Assembly: GCA_017471465.1 (NCBI GenBank)
Contig: JAFUTI010000006.1
Coordinates: forward strand, 62,001 to 126,000
From: Prevotella sp.
GTDB lineage: Bacteria; Bacteroidota; Bacteroidia; Bacteroidales; Bacteroidaceae
Length of the DNA stretch: 64,000 bases
Direction of reading: 5' to 3'
Shown: one piece after another, positions 9,524-17,550 of the stretch
How positions within the stretch are numbered: the stretch's first letter is position 1
Layout: each line of letters opens with the position of its first letter
Program-made: the position numbers and the translations under genes
The notes under the pieces: generated by a model
Database searches by the model: none
What the model was told of the DNA's origin: nothing
The model's input: only the letters and a program-made list of their open reading frames with translations

Positions 9524-10480
9524 TTATAGTATTATCAGAAGTATGATTACAAGGAGCACGATGGCACCGGCCACGGCGCCGGCAATATACAGCCATTTGT
9601 GGTCGGCTGGTGGCGGCGCCGTCAGGGCCCGTTTCAGGTCCATCTTCATCTCTGCGGCACTTTGGTAGCGCTCCTTGGGGTTGATGGCTGTGGCTTTACG
9701 GATGACGGCATAGACGCCGTCGGAGAGGCATCCCCTCTTCTCCAGGATGGTTCCCTGGTGCATCTCCTTGGCTTCTGCCACGGTACTGGCGTTAAAGGGG
9801 TTGTAGGCGGTGAGCAGTTCGTAGAGGGTGACGCCGGCCTCATAGATGTCGGTGGCAGCCGTCAGCTGTGGTTTTGTCTCGGCATCTGAGAACTGCTCCG
9901 GTGCGGCATACTTGGGGGTTCCCATCATGCCCGACGTGGCGGCGTTGACCGTTTCGGTGACGTCGGCAATGCCGAGGTCCATCAGTCTCACGTTACGTCC
10001 CTGTTCCATCATGATGTTCGACGGCTTGATGTCCATGTGGATAATCCCTTTCTGGTGGATATATGCCAGAGCGTCGAGCACGGGGAAGAACAGTTCGCAG
10101 ATGCGGTGTTCGGCACGGGGCAGCGCGCGCACGTTGTTATTGATAAAGGTGTCGATGTTCTCGCCCTTGACAAATCGGCTGACGATAAAGATGGGCCCGC
10201 TGTTGGGAGCCATCTCGCAGCAGCCAAGCATCTCTACCAGGTTGGGGTGGCGGAACATCAGCTCGGCCTCCTGACGGGCGCGGCGGCGAATCTCGGGGTT
10301 GTTGGCGTAACGGTCGACGACGCGCTTCACGGCAACGGCAGCTCCCGTCTTGCCGTCACGTCCTTCGTAGACGACGCCCATGGCTCCGGCACCCAGCTGC
10401 CGGCGTTCGTCGTATTCATACCACTGGTTGCCAATGGCAAGATAAACGATCGGTCCGCGTCTTGTTACTTTTCCAACCAT
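9524..10480 (-). CDS. Eukaryote-like Ser/Thr protein kinase with C-terminal membrane anchor
   Basis: The 318-residue kinase shows a glycine-rich loop GAGAMGVVYEG (30-40), ATP-binding lysine K52 and catalytic loop IIHMDIKPSN. D150 is the catalytic aspartate, and HRD is changed to HMD. The DFG motif is DLG (168-170) and the APE motif is AAPEQ (192-196). A single membrane segment ends the protein (297-318) with almost nothing beyond it, so it has no periplasmic sensor domain. It lies between the second kinase and the phosphatase. Confidence 0.9.
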   Translation of the reverse strand: MVGKVTRRGPIVYLAIGNQWYEYDERRQLGAGAMGVVYEGRDGKTGAAVAVKRVVDRYANNPEIRRRARQEAELMFRHPNLVEMLGCCEMAPNSGPIFIVSRFVKGENIDTFINNNVRALPRAEHRICELFFPVLDALAYIHQKGIIHMDIKPSNIMMEQGRNVRLMDLGIADVTETVNAATSGMMGTPKYAAPEQFSDAETKPQLTAATDIYEAGVTLYELLTAYNPFNASTVAEAKEMHQGTILEKRGCLSDGVYAVIRKATAINPKERYQSAAEMKMDLKRALTAPPPADHKWLYIAGAVAGAIVLLVIILLIIL

Positions 10481-10490
10481 ACGCTAGTAT

Positions 10491-12170
10491 TTATTCTTCC
10501 GACTCTTCTTCCGTCTGGAGCATGGGGACAACCTGGTTGATGCGGCGCTGGAAGAGGTCGACATACTCCTTGTCGTTCGACTGGCGGGCATATTCCTGTC
10601 CTTTCTTGTACAGTTCCATGGCCCGTTTGAAGTCGGGTTTCTGGTCTTCGTTGATACGGGCACCGGCAGCAGCATAGTCGGTAGCCAGTTCGAAGAGCGC
10701 CTGGTAGCAGGTGGGGTCGGCGCTGACAGCCAGCTGTGCCAGCTCGTGTCCCTTGGCGGCACTTCTTTTCAGCATGTCGGCCGTCAGGTTGCGCAGCGAC
10801 TTGATACGTTCGGTGCTGATGGTGACGTCGTGTGGCTGTGTCAGTGCGGCCAGGATGGCGATGGACTGGGCAGCCTCCTTCTCGCCGCCGTACTCGGCAG
10901 CTATTCTCTGGAGCTGGTCAAGACCGGCCTTCAGCTGTATGGAGTCGGCAGTGGCAGTGAGCTTTGCCAGGGCATTGGCCGACAGGTCGGCGACGCTGAC
11001 CTCCTCGGGCTCAGGCTGACTGGGCTTCTCCACCAGGGCCACGGGCTTCGCTTCCTGCTTCTCCTCGCTGCCGGCGTCGCTGCCGCCCGACAGGGCTATG
11101 GGTACGATGACGGCGACGGCCACCACGGCAGCGGCAATGGCGGCATAGAGTCCTATGCGCTTCTTACTGCCGCCGATACCGCCCATCTGCGTCGACATGC
11201 CGTCGATGACGGTCTTCGACGGGGTGGCGTCGGCTTTCGTCAGGTGCTCCATGTCGACACGCATCTCTGCCGCCGACTGGTAGCGCTCCCGCTGGTTCTT
11301 GGCCGTAGCCTTGCTGATGATGCGGCGGATGGCTTTGTAGGGCACCGCCTTGATGGGTATCTTGTCGTTCAGCTGGTGCTTGATGAGTTCGGCCATCGTG
11401 CCTTCAAAGGGCATACTTCCCACGATGAACTGGTAGAGCATGATACCCACGGCATAGATGTCGGTGGTCTTGTCCTGATGGTGCACGTCGCCGAGGACCA
11501 GCTCCGGTGCGGCGTAGGCGGCCTTGCCTATAAACTGTCCGGTGCTCGTCAGCTGCTGGTCTTGCGTGTTGAGGCTGTCAAGCCGTTTGGCAATGCCGAA
11601 GTCGATAATCTTGATTTTCCGGTCGACGGTGATCATGATGTTGCTGGGGTCCAGGTCGCGGTGGATGTAGCCTTTGTCGTGCAGGGCCATCAGTCCCGAC
11701 AGGATATTCTTTACCATGAGCACGGCAAAGCCGAACTTGTCGTTCTGGTATTTGCTGTACAGCTCCTGGGCGTAGGGCACCTGGTTGCCGTACTTGTCGG
11801 TGGTCTTGCCGTTGAGCAGGTCGAAGAGCATGACGCCTTGCAGCAGCTCGCTCACGACGTGGTAGCGCTTCAGGGGCTCGCGGCCGGCACGTGGCTCCAC
11901 CACTTCGATGAAGCCGAACATCTCGACCAGGTTCTCGTTGCTGATCTGGATCGACGCTTCGCGTCGGGCGCGCTCAATGGCATGTGACGGCAGGTCTTCG
12001 AACAGGAACTTGATGGCCACGTCTTGCCGCAGCCCGTTCTTCTCGTTGACCCGCACGCCGCGCAGCACCTGACCCATACCGCCCTCGCCGAGCGAGGGCA
12101 GGCTGGTGTCTACTTCATAATGTATGTTTTGTCGTTTTTCGTCCTCCCCTTGAATTCTGATTATCGACAT
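10491..12170 (-). CDS. Eukaryote-like Ser/Thr protein kinase with periplasmic helical domain
   Basis: The 559-residue kinase carries LGEGGMGQVLRG (27-38), K54, the full catalytic loop HRDLDPSN (170-177), DFG (190-192) and AAPELV. A membrane segment at about 340-362 is followed by some 195 residues of helical repeats (DQLQRIAAEYGGEKEAAQ, ELYKKGQEYARQ) resembling TPR units, with an acidic C-terminus. The helical domain would be periplasmic and may sense an envelope signal, which makes this the best candidate for the input of the operon. It begins 13 bases after the FHA gene. Confidence 0.9.
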   Translation of the reverse strand: MSIIRIQGEDEKRQNIHYEVDTSLPSLGEGGMGQVLRGVRVNEKNGLRQDVAIKFLFEDLPSHAIERARREASIQISNENLVEMFGFIEVVEPRAGREPLKRYHVVSELLQGVMLFDLLNGKTTDKYGNQVPYAQELYSKYQNDKFGFAVLMVKNILSGLMALHDKGYIHRDLDPSNIMITVDRKIKIIDFGIAKRLDSLNTQDQQLTSTGQFIGKAAYAAPELVLGDVHHQDKTTDIYAVGIMLYQFIVGSMPFEGTMAELIKHQLNDKIPIKAVPYKAIRRIISKATAKNQRERYQSAAEMRVDMEHLTKADATPSKTVIDGMSTQMGGIGGSKKRIGLYAAIAAAVVAVAVIVPIALSGGSDAGSEEKQEAKPVALVEKPSQPEPEEVSVADLSANALAKLTATADSIQLKAGLDQLQRIAAEYGGEKEAAQSIAILAALTQPHDVTISTERIKSLRNLTADMLKRSAAKGHELAQLAVSADPTCYQALFELATDYAAAGARINEDQKPDFKRAMELYKKGQEYARQSNDKEYVDLFQRRINQVVPMLQTEEESEE

Positions 12171-12183
12171 TTTCAGCTATGGT

Positions 12184-12873
12184 TTACATGAATTTTGTTT
12201 CGCCGGGCTTGGTGAACTGTGCACCATTCAGGTCGACGGTGCCGGTATCCACGTTGCGGTTGTCGGCATTGTAGGGATTGAAGTTGTTACGTGTGTCGTC
12301 GCCGAAGTTGCTGTCGGGAGCAAAGAAGTCGTTCTCCTCCTCTACCGGAACGAAGTCCTCGGCAACGCTCAGTCCGTACTGTTCGGCATCGATGAGCAGC
12401 AACAGCAGTTTGTAGCTGGTGCCGACGGTGATGATGTCGTTGTTCTTACAGGTGTGGTTGTCATAGTCCAGCTCCTCTTCGTTGAGGTACATACCGTTCT
12501 TCGAACCGGTATCACGGATGCTGGCTATCAGTTTGTGGGTGGTCTTCATCTGCTTGATGCTCAGGGTGGCGTGGCGCTCTGAGATGGAGCGTTCGCGCAG
12601 CACGATGTCGCACTCGTTGGAACGGCCGATGGTGTTGGTGCCCAGGTGGAGGGGCCAGTATTCGCCGATGCCTTTGCGTGAGATGGAATAGAGGAATCCT
12701 ACTACTGGTGTGGCGTCCTGTGGTTGATTGACCGACCTGTTCTCGCTGACGCCAGGGGCATTCTGCTGCATGCCAGGCACATAAGTCTCGTTTCCACTTG
12801 AACTTCTTTCTGAACGGGCATACGGGTTGTTGCCGTTTCTGTTGCCGTTGACTAATGTTTCACCTTGTTTCAT
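12184..12873 (-). CDS. Soluble FHA-domain protein, first gene of the kinase operon
   Basis: The 229-residue protein has a disordered N-terminus rich in N, S and Q (1-55). An FHA domain follows at about 57-162 with the motifs TIGRSNECDIVL, SERHATL and GSKNGMYLNEE, and then an acidic/asparagine-rich tail ending T-K-P-G-E-T-K-F. There is no signal peptide or membrane segment, so it should be a cytoplasmic adaptor for phosphothreonine. The N-terminal threonines may be kinase targets, as in other FHA adaptors (inference). It is promoter-proximal. Confidence 0.85.
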   Translation of the reverse strand: MKQGETLVNGNRNGNNPYARSERSSSGNETYVPGMQQNAPGVSENRSVNQPQDATPVVGFLYSISRKGIGEYWPLHLGTNTIGRSNECDIVLRERSISERHATLSIKQMKTTHKLIASIRDTGSKNGMYLNEEELDYDNHTCKNNDIITVGTSYKLLLLLIDAEQYGLSVAEDFVPVEEENDFFAPDSNFGDDTRNNFNPYNADNRNVDTGTVDLNGAQFTKPGETKFM

Positions 12874-12919
12874 ATAAATAGTTGTTTTGGTTTTAGTGTC
12901 AAAATTATCGCAGTAATTG

Positions 12920-12927
12920 CAAAAGTA
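12920..12927 (-). promoter_or_regulatory. Probable -7 element for the eight-gene FHA/kinase operon
   Basis: Read on the minus strand, TACTTTTG matches TAnnTTTG, 47 bases upstream of the start codon at 12873 in an AT-rich stretch. A clear -33 TTTG is not seen at the right distance, so confidence is moderate. Confidence 0.45.
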
Positions 12928-12989
12928 GTAAATAATTTGTTAACTGACAGTATTTAGATGTTAATAATTATTAATCCACTGCAAATCCG

Positions 12990-13808
12990 CTAATTTATCT
13001 TTGACGTCATTTCTCCGCGCACACCTTTGTAGTTTTTCAGGTAGGCCTTGGCAGAGCCAAACGAGAGATTCATGTCGAGGCGTACGGGGATATGGTTGTT
13101 GTCGTCGGTGACGAAGAAGCGTATCAGCTCGTGGTTCTTGCCGTTCTCGCGCTCAAAGAATGAGAAGACCAGGCAGCGGAACTTCTCCTTCGTGTCTTCC
13201 ACCTTGAAGGTCTCGTGGCCGCGGTACTGCAGCCAGGCGTTGTTCAGGTGGCTGGCGTCGCTGATGGGCAGCTGGATGATATCGCCCTCTTTCATGTTCG
13301 TGGCATCGAAATTGCGGGCGCGCAGGAAGATCGACATCATGTCGTAGATGCACTGTTTGTAGGTGTTCTCGCTCCACAGGTGCTCGCCACTGGAGGTGAT
13401 GGCGTGCTTCTTCAGATGGCAGTTGCCGCGTGGGTAGCTGTACCATATCTCGTCGACATAGTAGCGCTTGCCCTCGTGCGACCCTTTTCGGAAATAGAGC
13501 GGCGACAGGTCGGGGTTACAGTAGGAGAGTAGGGTGTCGCGCATGACGAAAAACTTGTCAAGACGCTTGTTGCCGCCCGTGACGAGGCTGGAGCGCCACG
13601 CCTGTTTCCCCTCGAAGGTTGTCAGGTCGGTGTTCATCGTGGCGATGCCCACTTTGAACCAGACGAACTTCCAGTTGAAGTAGAGGTTATAGGTCAGCCG
13701 TTCGCCGCTCTTGAAGGCGGTGTTCTGTATGCCGCACTTGCTCTGCGCCCCGGCGTTGGTCAGGCACAGCGAACAGGCGATAAACAATAAAGCTATTCGT
13801 TTCATCAT
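12990..13808 (-). CDS. Exported DUF3108 family protein
   Basis: The 272-residue product has a signal peptide (LLFIACSLCLTNAGAQ). It shows the pattern of DUF3108 proteins: an early F-x-x-G-E-R-L-T-Y-x-L-Y-F-N-W segment followed by antiparallel beta strands, a region resembling a lipid-binding barrel. The molecular function is unknown. It lies 42 bases downstream of the Ig-like lipoprotein and is probably transcribed with it and the GH3 enzyme. Confidence 0.85.
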   Translation of the reverse strand: MMKRIALLFIACSLCLTNAGAQSKCGIQNTAFKSGERLTYNLYFNWKFVWFKVGIATMNTDLTTFEGKQAWRSSLVTGGNKRLDKFFVMRDTLLSYCNPDLSPLYFRKGSHEGKRYYVDEIWYSYPRGNCHLKKHAITSSGEHLWSENTYKQCIYDMMSIFLRARNFDATNMKEGDIIQLPISDASHLNNAWLQYRGHETFKVEDTKEKFRCLVFSFFERENGKNHELIRFFVTDDNNHIPVRLDMNLSFGSAKAYLKNYKGVRGEMTSKIN

Positions 13809-13850
13809 CTTCTCTCGTTTTATGTTTCACCTTCTCAATTCATCGTTCTC

Positions 13851-15797
13851 TTACAGTCTCACGCCCGTCTTGCCCTCTATGTATTCCTTGCCCAGCTGCT
13901 TGGCGCGTTCCTGGTTGCGGTTCTTCAGCTTCTTCTCCTTGTCGGGTTTCTGCTTGGTGATGGCCGACGGCTTCTGTTCGAAGCGGCGGCGCGACGTGAG
14001 GTTCCAGTTGCGGGTGACGTCCCACTTGGCCTTGCACTCCGTCTCTTCGTGGTAGTAGTAGACGGCCTCCGCCTGGCGGTCGGCAGCGTAGTCGCCGGTG
14101 TCCCAGCGTCCGTTGCCGTTGCTGTCGACGAAGGCGCGCAGGTAGTACCTGCCGGGTTCGAGGTAGTCGAACTCGGCCTTGCCGTCGCTGGCGCTGACTT
14201 GTGCGACGACGGCTTCTGAGTTGTTCAGCAGCTGTAGGATGACGGCCACCGTGTCTTCGATGCCGCTCAGGTTGACGGTCAGCGTCGAGAAGTCGTCCTC
14301 CGACTTCACCTTCATGCCCTGTTTGACGGGACCGATGACTGTTCCGTAGATGTCTTCGAAGGCGGCGGAGTCAATCTCCAGGCTGTATTCCGTGTCGGGT
14401 TTCCAGTCGGCCGTCAGGGTGTAGCGCCTGATGTTGTCGGGCGAGGGTTTGAACGTGTAGTCGGCATCGTACCATAGTGTGTCGATCTTGGTGTACAGGT
14501 GTATGGCGGCGGTGTCGAGGCGCAGCAGTGGGGTGGGCGACTCGATGGTGACAATGCTTGCCGGCGAGAGACTCCCCGAGGGGTTGATCTTCAGCCGCAG
14601 CATCTCGCGTGGCATGACGGAGTCGTAGGGCTCGCCGCGTTTCTTCTTCTTATCCTGGTCTTTCTGCCACGCTTCTATCTCTCTCTGCCTGGCTTTCATC
14701 CGCTTCTCGTACGACTCCTTGGGTGTGATGTCCAGCGTGTCGGTCTTGCTTATCAGCAGTTCGGTGGTGTCGGTCATCATGTACTGCACCTCCATGCGCA
14801 GCGTGTCTTGGTTGATGAGCGACGAGTCGCGCAGCCAGTAGTAGATGGTGTCGTTCTTAAGCGACGACTCTACGACGAAGGCGCTGTCGGCATCGAAGTT
14901 CAGACCGCGGACCGTGGGCGGCACGGAGTCGCCGTAGGTGAAGTAGAAGCCTATCTTCTGGGGTTCTGTGCGCTCGGTCTTCAGCAGGTAGCGGTTGGTC
15001 TGCTCTGACGTGAAGGCCAGCAGGGTGATGTCGTCGGGCAGGAAGTGGGTGAAGGGCACACGCAGGATGTTGTCGATGTGCAGGGAGTCGCGCCAGATGG
15101 TGTCCTGGCGGGTGTCGGGCTTCCACGACGGCTCGAAGGTGTCGTGGCTGAAGCCTATCATCTCGCTCTTCTGGTTGTAGACGTAGTTGTTGTCGGCATC
15201 CTGCAGGGCGTAGCAGCGGTAGGTGCCTGGGGCCACACCCTTGATGACGAAGTGGCCGCGGCTGTCGGTACGCGAGATGCGCATCATGGGCTTCTTCTGG
15301 AAAGCGGTGTCCGAGAGGTCGTCGTAGAGTCCCACCTGTATACCCTTGACGGGCTCCAGGTTCTCGGCGTTGAGCACGTAGCCCGACACCTGCAGCGTGT
15401 CTATCACCTTGCCTGTAGAGAAGGTGAAGGCGTAGTTGCCCATGGGGTTGCCCTCGGTGAAGTCGCTGATGGCGTCGCCGAAGTCGATGGTATAGGTGGT
15501 GTTTTCCTTCAGCGAGTCCTTCAGGTCGACGACGACGCGCTTGCCGGTGGCCTTGATCTCGGGCATCTCCAGCTGTGGCGGCGAGATGATGACCTTGTTC
15601 TGGGCATCCTCCAGCTTGATGAACTCGTTGAAGTAGATGCTGACGCGTTTCGGTCTGACGTCGGTGGACAGGTCGCCGGGGGTGGAGCCGACGACGTAGG
15701 GCGGCGTGTCGTCGTACCATCCGCCGTCGGGGTTGCCCATGCGGGCGCAGGCGGTGACGGCAAGGGCTGTCAGACAGAGGTATATGAGTTTCTTCAT
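13851..15797 (-). CDS. Ig-like (Big_5) domain lipoprotein
   Basis: The 648-residue protein has a lipobox ending at C17 (LAVTAC). An N-terminal Big_5-type Ig-like domain spans about 32-130 (PPYVVGSTPGDLSTDV...ISIYFNEFIKL...YTIDFGDAI). An SprF/carboxypeptidase-like insert (KGIQVGLYDD...TYRCYALQDADNNY) follows, then a long C-terminal part rich in beta strands. The end is strongly basic (KQKPDKEKKLKNRNQERAKQ). The stop overlaps the start of nothing else, but its start overlaps the GH3 stop by four bases (ATGA), so the two are translationally coupled. It is an envelope protein of unknown role. Confidence 0.83.
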   Translation of the reverse strand: MKKLIYLCLTALAVTACARMGNPDGGWYDDTPPYVVGSTPGDLSTDVRPKRVSIYFNEFIKLEDAQNKVIISPPQLEMPEIKATGKRVVVDLKDSLKENTTYTIDFGDAISDFTEGNPMGNYAFTFSTGKVIDTLQVSGYVLNAENLEPVKGIQVGLYDDLSDTAFQKKPMMRISRTDSRGHFVIKGVAPGTYRCYALQDADNNYVYNQKSEMIGFSHDTFEPSWKPDTRQDTIWRDSLHIDNILRVPFTHFLPDDITLLAFTSEQTNRYLLKTERTEPQKIGFYFTYGDSVPPTVRGLNFDADSAFVVESSLKNDTIYYWLRDSSLINQDTLRMEVQYMMTDTTELLISKTDTLDITPKESYEKRMKARQREIEAWQKDQDKKKKRGEPYDSVMPREMLRLKINPSGSLSPASIVTIESPTPLLRLDTAAIHLYTKIDTLWYDADYTFKPSPDNIRRYTLTADWKPDTEYSLEIDSAAFEDIYGTVIGPVKQGMKVKSEDDFSTLTVNLSGIEDTVAVILQLLNNSEAVVAQVSASDGKAEFDYLEPGRYYLRAFVDSNGNGRWDTGDYAADRQAEAVYYYHEETECKAKWDVTRNWNLTSRRRFEQKPSAITKQKPDKEKKLKNRNQERAKQLGKEYIEGKTGVRL

Positions 15798-17305
15798 ACG
15801 TTCAGCTTGATGAGTTGTTCGATATGTTCGCGCGAGTTGCTCAGCCGCGGCACTTTGTGCTGGCCGCCGAGCTTGCCCTGCTGCTTCAGCCAGTCGTTGA
15901 AGAGTCCCGGCCGGGCCGTGACAATCTCCAACGGCTGTAGCGTGATGTTCTTATAGCGCTTTGCCTCGTAGTCGCTGTTCACCGTCTGCAGGTGCTCGTC
16001 CAGCAGGCGTGCAAACAGTGCCAGGTCCTGTGGCTGCCGGTTGAACTCGATGAGCCACTGGTGGCGGCATTTCCCGTGCTCGTCCATGAACACCGGCGCG
16101 GCGGTGTATTCCAGCACCTCGGCACCCGTCTCGCGGCAGGCATGTTGCAGTCCCTGTTCGGCATTGTCGACGATGAGCTCCTCGCCGAAGGCGTTGATGA
16201 ACGACTTCGTACGGCCCGAGATGACAAACTTATAGGGATTTGTCTGTGTGAAGCGTACGGTGTCGCCGATCTTGTAGCGCCACAGTCCGCACGACGTCGT
16301 GATGATCATCGCGTAGTTCTTGCCCGTCTCGACGCCCCACAGCGGAACGATGTTGTGCCCTCCGGCTTCTCCGGTGAGCTCCTCGAACTCGTAGAACACG
16401 TCGTAGTCGAGCATCAGCAGCATCGACCGGTCCTGAGGGTCGTCCTGGATGCCAAAAAAGCCCTCGCTGGCGTTGTAGGTCTCCATATAGTGCATCTTCG
16501 GACTGGTGATGAGCCGTTCGTACTGCTGACGGTAGGGCGTGAAGGCCACGCCGCCGTGGAAGAACACCTCCAGGTTGGGCCATACCTCCTCCAGATGCTG
16601 CTTGCCGCTGAGCTCCATGACGCGGTCGAGCACCGACAGCATCCACGACGGTACGCCGCTCAGGTTCGTCACGTTCTTCGTCATCGCCTCGCGGGCTATG
16701 CGGTCGCGCTTCACCTCGAAGTCAGCGAGCAGTGCCGTCTCCTTCTTAGGCACGCGCACCAGGTTAGCCAGCGGGTTGATATTCTCAATGAGGATGGCAC
16801 TCAGGTCGCCCACCAGCGAACCGGGCAGGTTGTAGTTCGGCGCATGACTGCCGCCCAGGATCATGGCGCGGCCGTCGAAGAGGCGGCTCTTGGGGTTGTT
16901 GCGCAGGTAGAAAGCCACTGCGTCGCGCGGTCCGGCATAGTGTATGCGTTTCAAGCCCTCGCTGGTGACGGGTATGAACTTCGACTTGTCGTTTGTCGTG
17001 CCGCTCGACTTGGCATACCACCGCGTGCGGCCCGGCCATAGCACGTCCTGCTCGCCGTGGCGCATACGGTCAATCTGTCCCTTCAGCTCTTCGTAGGTGT
17101 TGACGGGCACTCGTCGGGCAAACGTCTCGTAGTCGGCAATGGTGTCAAAGTCGTGTTGCCGTCCGTATTCCGTACCTTTAGCCCGTTGGATGAGGTGTCT
17201 CAGCACCTCGCGCTGCATGGCTTCAGCCTCTGTGTTATGTCGTTCCAGCTTCTTCTGCCGGGGCAGGAATAGCTTCCCTGCTATCGTTGTCAGACTCATC
17301 TTCAT
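15794..17305 (-). CDS. GH3 family acyl-adenylating enzyme
   Basis: The 503-residue protein belongs to the GH3 branch of the adenylate-forming superfamily, which activates a carboxylic acid with ATP and passes it to an amine. The ATP motif is SSGTTNDKSKF (100-110), and YNASEGFFG marks the second core motif. Plant members conjugate auxin or jasmonate; the substrate of the bacterial proteins is not established. It is first in a three-gene operon with the Ig-like lipoprotein and DUF3108 protein. No signal peptide is seen, so it acts in the cytoplasm. Confidence 0.87.
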   Translation of the reverse strand: MKMSLTTIAGKLFLPRQKKLERHNTEAEAMQREVLRHLIQRAKGTEYGRQHDFDTIADYETFARRVPVNTYEELKGQIDRMRHGEQDVLWPGRTRWYAKSSGTTNDKSKFIPVTSEGLKRIHYAGPRDAVAFYLRNNPKSRLFDGRAMILGGSHAPNYNLPGSLVGDLSAILIENINPLANLVRVPKKETALLADFEVKRDRIAREAMTKNVTNLSGVPSWMLSVLDRVMELSGKQHLEEVWPNLEVFFHGGVAFTPYRQQYERLITSPKMHYMETYNASEGFFGIQDDPQDRSMLLMLDYDVFYEFEELTGEAGGHNIVPLWGVETGKNYAMIITTSCGLWRYKIGDTVRFTQTNPYKFVISGRTKSFINAFGEELIVDNAEQGLQHACRETGAEVLEYTAAPVFMDEHGKCRHQWLIEFNRQPQDLALFARLLDEHLQTVNSDYEAKRYKNITLQPLEIVTARPGLFNDWLKQQGKLGGQHKVPRLSNSREHIEQLIKLNV

Positions 17306-17321
17306 TCTTTCTTTTCGCGGG

Positions 17322-17353
17322 CAAAATTACACAAAAAAGCCGAAAGCACAAAA
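17322..17353 (-). promoter_or_regulatory. Promoter of the GH3 operon, nested in a terminator
   Basis: On the minus strand TAATTTTG (17322-17329) is preceded by TTTTG (17349-17353) with 19 bases between the two elements, an excellent match to the Bacteroidetes sigma factor consensus. The -33 element lies in the loop of the hairpin at 17333-17367. The 5' leader would be about 10 bases. Confidence 0.7.
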
Positions 17354-17367
17354 CTTTCGGCTTTTTT
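17333..17367. terminator. Bidirectional intrinsic terminator hairpin
   Basis: A perfect 14-bp stem (17333-17346 with 17354-17367) consists of AAAAAA, GCCGAAAG and the reverse complement, around a 7-base loop. It lies downstream of the 1276-residue LRR gene and directly upstream of the GH3 operon, isolating the two. Confidence 0.8.
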
Positions 17368-17550
17368 CTTATATCATTTGCCTGCTGGCGCGCTTCATTC
17401 CGGTTTTTCTTGCCACCATGCCACCTTTGCATATTCATTTGATACACAAACGGTTATATGTTTGCAACAAAGGTGACAAGGTGGCAACAAACTCTTCAAA
17501 ATTGTTGGTTCACCGCAGGCCGTGACGTTTTTCACGAGCGTCCGCAGAAC

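Noticed and set aside
10746-11987. 413-codon plus-strand frame opposite the large kinase gene
   Set aside because: It is a mirror of the kinase gene caused by high GC at third positions; the kinase motifs are complete on the minus strand.
3629-12873. Type VI secretion or TerY-type phosphorylation triad
   Set aside because: The FHA, kinase and phosphatase trio recalls the control genes of type VI secretion and the TerY-PP2C-kinase group. No secretion-tube, sheath, baseplate, VWA/TerY or tellurium-resistance gene is present here.
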